Shown: positions 1 through 8,200 of the stretch, one piece after another
Layout of the letters: each line of letters begins with the position of its first letter
How positions within the stretch are numbered: the stretch's first letter is position 1
Source: Clostridia bacterium
Lineage (GTDB): Bacteria > Bacillota > Clostridia > Christensenellales > Aristaeellaceae
NCBI GenBank assembly: GCA_900769075.1
Contig: CAAGFE010000008.1
Coordinates: 1 to 17,583 of the forward strand
Length of the DNA stretch: 17,583 nucleotides
Direction: 5' to 3'
Made by a program: the position numbers and the translations under genes
Notes under the pieces: generated by a model
The model's input: the letters and a program-made list of their open reading frames with translations, nothing else
Database searches by the model: none
What the model was told of the DNA's origin: nothing

Positions 1-15
1 CAGCTTTAGCTGACA

Positions 16-114
16 GTGAAAAATGCCCGCTTCCGCAGAAGCGGAGGCCCCCTCCCTTATCGAAAAAGTGGCCGCAGCCACTTTTTCGACGCTCTGATAC
101 GGTTCTCTTTTCAC
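16..114. repeat. Palindrome-rich left end: two CGCA-loop hairpins inside a short outer inverted repeat
   Basis: Seen directly: GTGAAAA at 16-22 is matched by TTTTCAC at 108-114. Between them lie two perfect hairpins with the same CGCA loop: CCGCTTC/GAAGCGG (27-44) and CGAAAAAGTGGC/GCCACTTTTTCG (61-88, extendable by T60/A89). The second has A/T-rich ends on both strands, so it could end transcription in either direction. A further CAGCT-TT-AGCTG palindrome sits at 1-12. No protein-coding frame is supported here. The unit could be a bidirectional terminator or one copy of a dispersed palindromic repeat; a single copy cannot tell these apart. Confidence 0.45.
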
Positions 115-142
115 GCCTGAAATCCGGCACACGTTCCAGCCA

Positions 143-184
143 GACAAAACAAGCGCGTCCTCCTTTGCACGGGAGAACGCGCTT
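143..184 (-). terminator. Intrinsic terminator downstream of the HPr-like gene
   Basis: On the minus strand the arms AAGCGCGT (184-177) and ACGCGCTT (158-151) form an 8-bp stem, extended by CTCC/GGAG after one mismatch, followed by a GTTTTGT tract (150-144). It lies about 60 nt after the HPr-like stop codon and would end the murB-rapZ-whiA-HPr transcript. Confidence 0.7.
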
Positions 185-203
185 CCACATGGTTGATGAC
201 ACA

Positions 204-227
204 GGAAACAAGCCGCTCCTCAGCGGC
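204..227 (-). terminator. Short hairpin just after the HPr-like stop codon
   Basis: GCCGCT (212-217) and AGCGGC (222-227) form a perfect 6-bp stem with a 4-nt loop. Read on the minus strand it is followed by TTGTTTCC. It may be a first, weaker terminator ahead of the one at 143-184, or an RNA-stabilising 3' hairpin. Confidence 0.45.
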
Positions 228-244
228 GGAATCAGCAAAAAGCC

Positions 245-493
245 TTATGCCAGAGCAGCGAGAACGGCCTCCGCAGCTGCCGCCTCGTCCTTGCCCTCGG
301 CGATCAGCAGCATATTGGACTGATCGTCCGCCCCCAGGGACAGGAGGCCCAGCATGGACTTGGCATTGACGATTTTCTGATTGTGCTGGATCATCACGCG
401 GGCTTCAAAGGCGCTGGCTGCCTGAACGACCTCCGCCGCCAGGGCACGGGTCAACGGCACATTGCCGGGAAAGGAAATAGGCTTTCGAATCAT
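245..493 (-). CDS. HPr/Crh-like protein without the active-site histidine
   Basis: This 82-residue protein has the length and sequence pattern of the HPr fold. Aligning on the VQAASAF helix puts Thr at position 15, where HPr has the histidine phosphorylated by enzyme I, and Ala at position 17, where HPr has Arg. The regulatory site is intact: NAKSMLGLLSLG with Ser exactly at position 46, the residue phosphorylated by HPr kinase in Firmicutes. It therefore cannot be an ordinary PTS phosphocarrier and resembles Bacillus Crh, which has Gln15. Its place directly after whiA matches the Bacillus yvcJ-yvcK-whiA-crh order. The start ATG overlaps the whiA stop (ATGA), with AGGAGG 8 nt upstream, suggesting coupled translation. 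Inferred role: Ser46-P-dependent carbon-catabolite signalling. Family assignment is secure; the Crh function is an inference. Confidence 0.85.
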   Translation of the reverse strand: MIRKPISFPGNVPLTRALAAEVVQAASAFEARVMIQHNQKIVNAKSMLGLLSLGADDQSNMLLIAEGKDEAAAAEAVLAALA

Positions 494-1476
494 GGCTTAT
501 CCTCCTGTGCTTCGCTGTATTCCTGAATCAGCTGTTCCTCGTGGGCACGGACGATGTCCATCAGCCGCCGCATCCGATGATTGACGGCGGATTTGGACAG
601 GGGCGGCTCGAATTGCTGTCCCAGCTCCGCCAGGGAGAGGTCAGCGTTGTCCAGCCGCTTTTGGGCGATCTCCTGCAGCGCGGGCGGCAGGGAACGCATG
701 CCCTTGACAATGACGTATTTGCGGATCCCCTCCACCTGCGCGTCCGCCGCATCCAGCATGCGCTGGAAGTTGTGCTCGTCACAGTTGATGGCGCGATTGG
801 CCGCGCCGCGGGCCTGCTTGCGGATGCGGACGTCCTCCAGCGCAAAGACGCTGGCCGTCGCGCCCATCATGGCAATCGCGTCGCTGATCTGCTGCGCGCC
901 CTTCAGGTACACGACGGTGTTCCCCTTCCGCTGATAGGTATTGACCGGCAATCCGCTCTTTTCCAGCAGTCGGCTCAGCTCGCGCACCAGGCTTTGATCA
1001 GCTGCGGTGATCTCGAAATGATACTCCTTCTCCGGGTTGGACATGGTGCCCGCCCCCAGATACGCCGCCCGCAGATAAGCCTTCCGGCAGCACTGGCGGG
1101 TCATCGGATGGCGCACGGCGGTGCGGCGGTAGCGGATGTTGCCTTCCTCGTCCTGCTCGGTCATGTTGAGGGCCAGCATCAGCTTCTGGCTGTCCTCATC
1201 GCCCACGGTCAGCACGCAGGTTCGCTGTCCGCCCAGACGCGCATGCTGGACATAATGGAGCCTCGGCATGATGCCAAGCCTGGCGCGGAGCAGGCGAAAA
1301 ATCCGCCGGGCGAGGGCGGCATTTTCCGTTCGGTACTGCACCTGCACGCGCCCGAAGCCGTGGAAGGACAGACTGCCGCAGGTTCGGTACAGCGCCGTCA
1401 GCTCGGAGAGCATGCAGCAATTTTTGCCCAGGGGCAATCGGCACAGCTCGTCCTTGACATTGGATGAAAACGACAT
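490..1476 (-). CDS. whiA: Sporulation/cell-division transcription factor WhiA
   Basis: A 328-residue, full-length WhiA. The N-terminal half is the LAGLIDADG-endonuclease-like domain; the stretch CCRKAYLRAAYLGAGTMSNP followed by KEYHFEI is its typical signature. The C-terminal part is a helix-turn-helix (LSLAELGQQFEPPLSKSAVNHRMRRL region, about residues 275-305) that binds DNA. WhiA is known from Streptomyces sporulation and from Bacillus division and chromosome segregation. The start ATG abuts the rapZ stop (TAA-ATG), with AGGAGG inside the end of rapZ, so the two genes are probably translated in a coupled way. The usual yvcK neighbour between rapZ and whiA is missing. No broken motif is visible. 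Confidence 0.95.
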   Translation of the reverse strand: MSFSSNVKDELCRLPLGKNCCMLSELTALYRTCGSLSFHGFGRVQVQYRTENAALARRIFRLLRARLGIMPRLHYVQHARLGGQRTCVLTVGDEDSQKLMLALNMTEQDEEGNIRYRRTAVRHPMTRQCCRKAYLRAAYLGAGTMSNPEKEYHFEITAADQSLVRELSRLLEKSGLPVNTYQRKGNTVVYLKGAQQISDAIAMMGATASVFALEDVRIRKQARGAANRAINCDEHNFQRMLDAADAQVEGIRKYVIVKGMRSLPPALQEIAQKRLDNADLSLAELGQQFEPPLSKSAVNHRMRRLMDIVRAHEEQLIQEYSEAQEDKP

Positions 1477-2376
1477 TTACTCAGCCTCCTGGCTGCTCTT
1501 CCAATACGCCTGCTCCAGGGCGAGGTCGCGGTGGGTCACCGTCACCTGGTATCCCTTCTCCCGCAGGAATTCCCCCAGCCGCTCCGCGATGGCGACGCTC
1601 CTGTGGGCGCCGCCGGTGCAACCGATGGCAATCGCCAGGCGGTGCTTTCCCTCCTCCTGATAATGGGGCAGCAGGAACGAGAGCAGGTCCTCCATTTTGG
1701 CAACAAATTCCCTGGTGACGGGGTTATTGAGCACAAAATCCCGCACATCCGCGTCCAGGCCTGTGTGGCTGCCCAGGCCCTTGATGTAGAAGGGGTTGGG
1801 CAGGAAGCGCACGTCATACACCAGATCCGCCTGACGGGGCAAGCCGCGCTTGAAGCCAAAGGAGGACAGCTCGATGCGTATGACATTTGACGGGCTTTCG
1901 CCGCTGAAAATGCTGTTCAGCCGATCCTTGAGCTGGCGAGGCTTCAGATTGGTGGTGTCGATGATGTGGTTCGCGGTTTCGCGCAGGGGCTGCATCATTT
2001 CGCGCTCCTTGGCGATCGCTTCGGTCAGGGAAACATGCTCCCCGGCCAGCGGATGCTCCCGGCGGGTCTCCTTGTATCGGCTGACGAGGGCGTCGTCGCT
2101 GGCCTCCAGGAACAGGATCTCGATGCTGTACCCCAGCTCCCGGGATTCGCTGATCATATCGCTGACGTCCTTGGCGTTGAAAAACACGGCGCTGCGCACA
2201 TCCACCGCGATGGACACCAGCGGACAGCTGATAGTGGATTGCTCGAAGGCTTCCATCATCTTGAACATCATGTTCGGCGGAAGATTGTCCACGCAGAATG
2301 CACCCATATCCTCCAGATATCGGTTCACCGACGTTTTGCCCGCGCCGCTCAGGCCCGTGACCAGCAAAAAACGCAT
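1477..2376 (-). CDS. rapZ: RapZ/YvcJ family nucleotide-binding protein
   Basis: This 299-residue protein begins with a Walker A loop, GLSGAGKT, at residues 8-15, followed by the family signature AFCVDNLPP. The middle has FLEASDDALVSRYKETRR and the following HPL, also typical of the family. The C-terminal domain carries GCTGGAHRSVAIAERL, the conserved GGxHRSV segment that in enteric RapZ takes part in small-RNA/RNase E control. In Bacillus, YvcJ binds and hydrolyses nucleotides. The symbol rapZ follows the family name; the enteric GlmZ function should not be assumed here. AAGGAG lies 8 nt before the ATG. It sits 27 nt after murB and abuts whiA. Confidence 0.93.
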   Translation of the reverse strand: MRFLLVTGLSGAGKTSVNRYLEDMGAFCVDNLPPNMMFKMMEAFEQSTISCPLVSIAVDVRSAVFFNAKDVSDMISESRELGYSIEILFLEASDDALVSRYKETRREHPLAGEHVSLTEAIAKEREMMQPLRETANHIIDTTNLKPRQLKDRLNSIFSGESPSNVIRIELSSFGFKRGLPRQADLVYDVRFLPNPFYIKGLGSHTGLDADVRDFVLNNPVTREFVAKMEDLLSFLLPHYQEEGKHRLAIAIGCTGGAHRSVAIAERLGEFLREKGYQVTVTHRDLALEQAYWKSSQEAE

Positions 2377-2403
2377 GCCATTCGCTCCTTCGTACTCAAC
2401 TGA

Positions 2404-3345
2404 TTACGCTTCTGCAATCGGGGCATCCTCGCCCAGGATGCGCACCTCCGGTTCCAGCCAGGTGCCGAACCTGTCCTGCACCGCCTGCTGGACATGGGCC
2501 ATCAGCGCCAGGAAATCCGCCGCGGTACCGCCCTGGTTGATGCAGAACCCCGCGTGTTTCTCGCTGACCTGCGCGCCGCCGACGGAATACCCCTTCAGCC
2601 CGCACTGATCGATCATCGCGGAAGCGAAGCCATTTGCCGGGCGCTTGAAGGTGCTGCCCGCGCTGAATTTGGTCAGGGGCTGCTTCTCTGCGCGGCGGGT
2701 GTTGAAATCCACCATCTCCGCCAGCAGCTCCTCCCGCTTGCCGGGATGAAGCTGGAAGCTCACATGGGTGATCAGCTTGTCCTCCTCCATCAGCCGGGTG
2801 TGGCGATGGCTGAAGTTCAGTTCCTGGCGGGAATAGCTGAAGGGTTCGCCGGTCATGTCGAAGCCCTCCACCAGCATCACCACCTGGCTCATTTCCCCGC
2901 CATAGGCCCCGGCATTCATGTACACGCCGCCGCCCACGGTGCCGGGAATACCGCTGGCGAAGGTCAGCCCGGCCAGGTTTGCCTCCGCCGCTGCCATGGC
3001 CAGGGTGGACATCATCGCGCCTGCTTCCGCGCGCATCTGATGGCCGTGCACCTCGATGTGCTGCATATCCCGGCACATGCGGATCACCAGGCCGCGGATG
3101 CCGCCATCCTTCACCAGCAGATTGCTGCCGTTCCCGATGACCACCACGGGCACATGGAGCTCATGGGCCGTCCTCAGCAGCAGCTGCACCTGCTCCGGCC
3201 GATCCGGCGAGGCCAGCAGATCCGCCGGGCCTCCCAGATGCAGGGTGGTGTATCGCGCCATGAGGGCATTGGTTTTCACGCTCAGATGCTCGTCCGCTTC
3301 ATGAAGACGAGCTGCCAATGCTTGTACTTGTTCATTCAGAGCCAT
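2404..3345 (-). CDS. murB: UDP-N-acetylenolpyruvoylglucosamine reductase MurB
   Basis: MurB is the FAD- and NADPH-dependent enzyme that reduces UDP-GlcNAc-enolpyruvate to UDP-MurNAc in the cytoplasmic stage of peptidoglycan synthesis. Visible motifs in order: LHLGGPADLL and GNGSNLLVKDGG (FAD domain), GIPGTVGGGVYMNAGAYGGE (flavin phosphate loop), SAGSTFKRP with the catalytic Ser, and the C-terminal GFCINQGGTAADF segment with a late Glu (LEPEVRILGE). The shape fits the shorter, type II-like enzymes of Gram-positives. I chose the ATG with AGGAGG 7 nt upstream (313 residues); a GTG two codons earlier would sit only 1 nt from the AGGAGG. It is the first gene of the rapZ-whiA operon. Confidence 0.95.
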   Translation of the reverse strand: MALNEQVQALAARLHEADEHLSVKTNALMARYTTLHLGGPADLLASPDRPEQVQLLLRTAHELHVPVVVIGNGSNLLVKDGGIRGLVIRMCRDMQHIEVHGHQMRAEAGAMMSTLAMAAAEANLAGLTFASGIPGTVGGGVYMNAGAYGGEMSQVVMLVEGFDMTGEPFSYSRQELNFSHRHTRLMEEDKLITHVSFQLHPGKREELLAEMVDFNTRRAEKQPLTKFSAGSTFKRPANGFASAMIDQCGLKGYSVGGAQVSEKHAGFCINQGGTAADFLALMAHVQQAVQDRFGTWLEPEVRILGEDAPIAEA

Positions 3346-3366
3346 TCTCACGCCTCCTGTTCTTCT

Positions 3367-3395
3367 ATTCTACTATATTTTCCGGTGTGTAGCAA
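3367..3395 (-). promoter_or_regulatory. Likely sigma-A promoter of the murB operon
   Basis: On the minus strand TTGCTA (3395-3390) and TAGAAT (3372-3367) are separated by exactly 17 nt. An alternative pairing, TTGCTT with TATAGT, overlaps it. The predicted start would leave a leader of only about 15-20 nt before murB, carrying AGGAGG. Confidence 0.6.
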
Positions 3396-3440
3396 GCAAA
3401 AATTTCAGAACATCGTACGCCGCTTCTCTATTTTATGCAC

Positions 3441-3466
3441 AAAAAAGGCTGCGCTTGCACGCAGCC
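3441..3466 (-). terminator. Intrinsic terminator after the VTC gene
   Basis: GGCTGCG (3447-3453) and CGCAGCC (3460-3466) form a perfect 7-bp stem with a 6-nt loop, followed on the minus strand by six U residues (3446-3441). It would end the DUF4956-VTC transcript. A second small hairpin, GGCGG/CCGCC, lies beside it at about 3469-3483. Confidence 0.85.
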
Positions 3467-3544
3467 CGGGCGGCATTCCCGCCTTTTTTGCCGACCGCTT
3501 CTTGCGGTTGGCGACGAAACATTGCTGTCTTTCCGATCGGCCCA

Positions 3545-4252
3545 TTATGCTTCCATATCCTCGAACCGGCGGCACCAGGTATATTTGCTGATGGCGCTCT
3601 GCACCGCGTTGGGACAGTAGGTACACAGCAGATCACGGATATAGGGCGGCATCACCCGGTTGTATTTGACCTCCAGGATGATTTCGCCGTTGTCAAAGGG
3701 GGGAATCGTGGGCACATGGGGATTGAACAGGTCGATGCTGTTCACCCCTGTGCGCAGCTGTTTATCGAAGGTGATGCGCACTTCCTCCGCCGGGTGGAGA
3801 TAGGCCTCGCGCACATAGTCCACGATGACCACGGGATGCAGCAAGCCGCAGGTCATCTCGCGGTACACATCGCCCAGCAGGCCGCTGCTGGTCTTGTCCA
3901 GATCGGTGGTATCCCCGGCGATGATCTGATCCGCCATGTCCCGGGTGATGGACAAACTGCGCTTGGAGATCAGGCTACCGACCTTGGTCTTGCATTCCAG
4001 CTTGATCTGCTTGTCCGTCAGGTTATAGATGCGGATGCGGTACTTGTTGCGGTTCTGCACGCCGTCCAGCTTGTCAAAGTAGGCATCGTTGAACACGGTG
4101 TCAAAATACAGGCTGCGGATGTGATACTCGTTGTTCTCGTCCCCGTTGGGGTCGCGCCAGAGGACGCGATCCAGCTGACGGGACAGCACCTGGTACTGCA
4201 TCTCGCTGATGAAAAACTTCAGCTCATGCCGAAGGGGTACATTTGCAGGCAT
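3545..4252 (-). CDS. VTC-domain protein (polyphosphate-polymerase-like, tunnel fold)
   Basis: A 235-residue single-domain protein of the VTC family, the fold of the yeast Vtc4 polyphosphate polymerase (triphosphate-tunnel type). Alternating charged strands that line such a tunnel are visible: RHELKF (8-13), SLYFD (47-51), YRIRIY (71-76), KLECKTK (84-90), SKR (96-98), RITFD (159-163), LEVKY (193-197) and SKY (222-224). Expected chemistry, from the family, is metal-dependent transfer or cleavage of nucleotide triphosphates or polyphosphate on the cytoplasmic side; the true substrate here is unknown. The start is the ATG with AGGAGG 8 nt upstream; a TTG two codons earlier is too close to the ribosome site. 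It follows the DUF4956 gene by 35 nt, so they form one transcript. Confidence 0.88.
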   Translation of the reverse strand: MPANVPLRHELKFFISEMQYQVLSRQLDRVLWRDPNGDENNEYHIRSLYFDTVFNDAYFDKLDGVQNRNKYRIRIYNLTDKQIKLECKTKVGSLISKRSLSITRDMADQIIAGDTTDLDKTSSGLLGDVYREMTCGLLHPVVIVDYVREAYLHPAEEVRITFDKQLRTGVNSIDLFNPHVPTIPPFDNGEIILEVKYNRVMPPYIRDLLCTYCPNAVQSAISKYTWCRRFEDMEA

Positions 4253-4287
4253 GGACAACGCCTCCTTTCCGCCGATGCTGCCCGCGC

Positions 4288-4977
4288 TTACGCACCGGCT
4301 TCGGTCTGGCAGGCCACCAGGGTTGCGTCGTGCACGCCCTCAATGCCCAGCATCAGGGCAACCAGATCCTGCTTGTTATCCAGGCGAACCTCGTAGGTCA
4401 TCTCCGCGCCGGAGCGGGTGACCGTCTTGGAGCGCAGGCGGCGGCTCTTCACCGAGCGGCGCAGCGCCTGGTTGATATCATACTCCGCGTCCTCATCGTA
4501 GTGCAGCACCAGCAGGTAGCTGTTGGGATTGCTGAAATGGAACATGTTCAGCGCAAACATGATGACCGAAATGCCAAACACAACCACCAGCGCCACCAGG
4601 AACTGCTGCGCGCCCAGGAGAATGCCCATGGTCAGCGCCCAGAACATGTAGGCCGTATCGAGGGGATCCTTCACCGCGGTACGGAAGCGGACGATGGACA
4701 GCGCGCCCACCATGCCCATGGACAGGGCGATGTTGGAGCCGATGCACATCACGACCGGGGTGGTGATCAGCGTCAGCATGATCAGCGTGAGGGCAAAGTT
4801 GGGGCTGTACAGCACGCCGCGGTAGCAGCGCTTGTACACAAAGGCGATGATCAGGCCGACCACCAGGCCGAAGATCAGGCCCAGGCCGACGATCCAGGGG
4901 GTCAGGTTGGCAAACTGCTCCGCGAAGAACGCGGACAGGGTATTGTTCGTATTGACCGTCAGGTTACCTGTATTCAC
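4288..4977 (-). CDS. DUF4956 family integral membrane protein
   Basis: A 229-residue protein with about four membrane segments (roughly residues 27-48, 61-80, 108-123 and 126-146) and a soluble C-terminal domain of about 80 residues. The loop MGMVGALSIVRFRT followed by AVKDPLDTAY is the recognisable family signature. The family has no settled biochemical function; it is often found beside VTC-domain and CotH-type genes, as here. Start codon is GTG, with AAGGAGG 7 nt upstream; no in-frame ATG fits. A plausible inferred role is a membrane partner of the VTC protein, for example passing a phosphate-containing product or anchoring the complex, but nothing in the sequence proves this. Confidence 0.85.
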   Translation of the reverse strand: MNTGNLTVNTNNTLSAFFAEQFANLTPWIVGLGLIFGLVVGLIIAFVYKRCYRGVLYSPNFALTLIMLTLITTPVVMCIGSNIALSMGMVGALSIVRFRTAVKDPLDTAYMFWALTMGILLGAQQFLVALVVVFGISVIMFALNMFHFSNPNSYLLVLHYDEDAEYDINQALRRSVKSRRLRSKTVTRSGAEMTYEVRLDNKQDLVALMLGIEGVHDATLVACQTEAGA

Positions 4978-5047
4978 GGGGATTCCTCCTTAATCATTTC
5001 ACGCGGAAGTGTTGTATGTGAACCTGAATCTGGGAGAATATGCTGTT

Positions 5048-5164
5048 TCATGCGCACTTTCCGGGCATTGCTCCGCGGATGTTCGAGGCTCTGCATACGA
5101 AGATAAGCATAGGCTCAAAGAGCGAATCAGCATCAAACAACGGATATGTAGTTCCCTTGTTCAT
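5048..5164 (-). CDS. Possible 38-residue small ORF in the DUF4956 leader
   Basis: Within the leader between the predicted promoter and the DUF4956 start lies ATG (5164-5162) preceded by CGGAGG with 3-4 nt spacing, encoding 38 residues beginning MNKGTTYPLFDADSLFEPML and ending GAMPGKCA. It is not recognised. It has no clear signal peptide or membrane segment. Its ribosome site is credible though tightly spaced, so it may be a leader peptide, a small protein, or chance. About 70 nt separate its stop from the DUF4956 GTG. Confidence 0.25.
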   Translation of the reverse strand: MNKGTTYPLFDADSLFEPMLIFVCRASNIRGAMPGKCA

Positions 5165-5183
5165 ATTCCTCCGTTTCCTTCCC

Positions 5184-5212
5184 ATTGTAACACATTTTGC
5201 GCAAAATGTCAC
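5184..5212 (-). promoter_or_regulatory. Promoter of the DUF4956-VTC genes with a palindromic operator in its spacer
   Basis: On the minus strand GTGACA (5212-5207) and TACAAT (5189-5184) are 17 nt apart; TGT directly before TACAAT gives an extended -10. The perfect 18-bp palindrome ACATTTTGCGCAAAATGT (5192-5209) occupies the spacer and overlaps the -35, the classic position for a repressor. It also lies just after the cotH stop, but no U-run follows it, so it is not a good terminator. Leader length would be about 200 nt. Confidence 0.65.
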
Positions 5213-5225
5213 TATGGGATCGGGC

Positions 5226-8200
5226 TTATTCCGCTTCCAGCGGCGGCTGGGGCCCGAAGTAATCCAGCATCTGGGCGTCCGTCAGCTTGAACTGATCCTT
5301 GACCATCTGCCAGAGCTTGTGAGGGCGCTGCTGGATGGTCACGTTGCGCAGGCGATTGATTCGGTTCTGCCAGTAGGTATAGGCGGCGGTGTAGGTGGTG
5401 GGCCACTCGCTCACAACCATCTGGTCATGGAACTCCGCCCAGCGGGCGAAGTGGAGCTTCATCTCCGTATCCGGATGGAGCTCCGCAACACACTCCTCCA
5501 GCACCGTCGTCATGAACTCCGATGTGAAGGTCTGGAAAATGTCGCCCAGCTTGCGCAGGAACATATCCTTGTATTCAGGCACCTTCAGTGCCGTCATAAA
5601 GCATGTGTTGTTGATATTCTTGTCGCCCATACCCGTCGACTTGGTATAGCTCCTGGGACTGTTAAAATTGGAGTTGAACATGCCGTAATCGAGATCGTAC
5701 AGGATCCATTTCCACTTATAGCGTTCGCCGGTTTCCGGGTCGATGCCGTGCAGGCGGTAGAAGCGGGTGTTGCCGATGTCGGAGTTGCCGAAGAACATCT
5801 CAACCGCCATGTACTCCAGCAGGTTTTCCACATCCACGTTTGCATCCAGGTAGGCACGATCTTCCGGGTTGTTGGCCGGGTCGCTGGCCTTGAGTTTCTT
5901 CACCATGGCCTTGAACTCCTTGTTGGAGCCGAATTCCACCGATCCGTTGGCGACAAGAATATCCATGTTGTCGGCTTCTTCCAGAGGAAGGCCTTCGTGC
6001 TGGGCCACAAAATAGCGATCCACGCGCTCACGCAGGTTCATGTGACCCCAGTACACGCCATTGATATACACCGCAACGGGTTTCCATGCCTGGTGGAGGA
6101 CTTCCACACCATATGCATCCATCAGACGAGATTGGAATCCATCCAGCAGGCGCGTCCATGCGCTGTCATTGCCAGAGTTACGCAGCACCAAGGACTTATA
6201 CTCCGTGAAGGGTCGATCCTCGAAAAGGGCCGCCGCAAAGGTTTTCTCCCCGTACTTCGCCTTGGCGCGCACCTTCATGGACTTCTGGGGCATATCCAGA
6301 GAATACGCGCCGGACAGGCTGATGTCAATGCCCTGACTGAACACCTGATTGCTGTCCAGGTCGTAATACTCCATGTAGCCTTCATAGGGGATGGAAGTCT
6401 CCTTGACCTCGCGGTAGGTTGCGCCCTTCCAGGGATAGCCGCCCGGCTTATCCTTGATGATATTCGGCCCGTCCGCCAGCATACCGTATTTCTCGTTCCA
6501 CAGCAGGTCGGGCTCGACGATCACCGACACCACCGGCACCTCATGGTAGGTGTTGATGAAGTAGGTGGTGGACACGGTCGCGCTGGCCCGGTACATGGGA
6601 TTGATGGGGTACGCCTTGACCCGGATGACCGTTGTGAAATTCAGCGAAATCTCCTGGCCGGTATAGGCGATGCCGTTTTGCGCCGTGGGCTCAGAGCCAT
6701 CGGTGGTGTAATAGACGGTCGCATTCTCCGGGATGGTGAAGCCGATCTGCAGTCCCTGCTTGTACATGCCGCCCTGAACGGTCAGCTCCGGACGATCTGC
6801 ATAGCCGAGGAAGCCGTCTGTGCCATTCTGGCTGGCGGGTGTGGGCGCATCGTAATAAAAAAAGCCCTCACGCCCCATGGTGCGGCCGTAGGACACATCC
6901 GTTGGAACCTCCGGCACCACAACCTTATCCAGAATTCTGCCCGTCGGGTCGGAGAAAACGACGGAATATCCGCCCGCCTGTGCCAGCCCATAGGATGCAT
7001 GCGGCTCCGCAGCCGTGTTTGCTTCCGTGTCGCCGTCGCACCGGATGATCCTGTACTCACCGGGCATGATGATCGTTCCGGCGGGGAACTGCCATTTCCG
7101 GGCACGGCCGATGTTGTCGCTCAGGCCGTACCCGGAGAGATCCACCGCTTCGGCGGAGGAATTGTAGATTTCGATCCAGTCCGTGAAGCCGGCGCCGCTG
7201 GTGGTCGCCACGCTGTCATTGGCGCACATGATCTCGCTGATGTAGACGCCCGTGGGATTCAGCGCACGAAGATACATGTCCATCTGGTTTTCACCGGAGG
7301 AGGTGTTGGGAAGCGCGGGGGTAGTTTTCACATGGATGGAGAAGGTACCGTCCTCATCGCGGGCATAGGAGGCATCCTCGGGGATGTTGTCGATGGTGAC
7401 GCGGTCCACCAGGCGCCCGCGGCTGTCCGAAAGCACGATGGTATCGTGCTCGGCGCTGATCTTGAAGTTGGTATGGGGCACGCCCGCGGCGCCATTGTCG
7501 ATGTCCTTGCCGGAGCAGAACACCAGATAGTAGCCATAGGGGGCCACGCAGGCGCCCTCGGGGAAGCGCCACTTCAGCGGCTTGTTCTCGTTGTTGGACA
7601 GGGCATAGTTGGCCAGGGAGATGGTTTCGCCCGTGGTGTTGTACAGCTCAATCCAGTCCGCCAGCTCACCGTCCTCATCGCGGTAGCCGCTGAGGGGATC
7701 GGGACAGATTTCGCTGATGATCAGCGCGCCGTCGGTGACCATGGTGGCATTGCGGAAGGTCAGGAAGCCCTCGGTGGTGTTCTCATATCCGGGGCTGTAC
7801 TCCTTCGTCAGTCCCCAGGAGCCGTCCGCCAGACGGGCATAGCTTTCATCCGCTCCCATGATCGGCGTCTTGACCGAGTCGATCACATAGGCATTGGGAT
7901 CGAACAGGGTGATGGTTTCGCCGTTGGTGGACAGGCCGAACTTGGCATGAAGAGGTTTCCCCGCGATGGCCTGATTGGTCTTGTCGCAATAGACAATCAG
8001 GCGTTCACCCGCCTTGATGGTCATTTTCGGGAAAAGGAAGCTGATCGCCAGCTCATCGTCACTCAGGCCGACGTTTTCCAGGTTGATGTCCTTCTCGCTG
8101 CTGTTCCAGATTTCGATCCAGTCCGGGAACTCGCCCGACTCATCCGGCAGCGCGGTCCGGTTGGAGGCCATCACCTCGCTGATGACCAGCCCCTCATAGC

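Noticed and set aside
741..744. Idea that the DEAQ box of the SNF2 protein is an unusual active site (residue numbers)
   Set aside because: DEAQ is a common form of motif II in bacterial SNF2 proteins, so it is not a defect.
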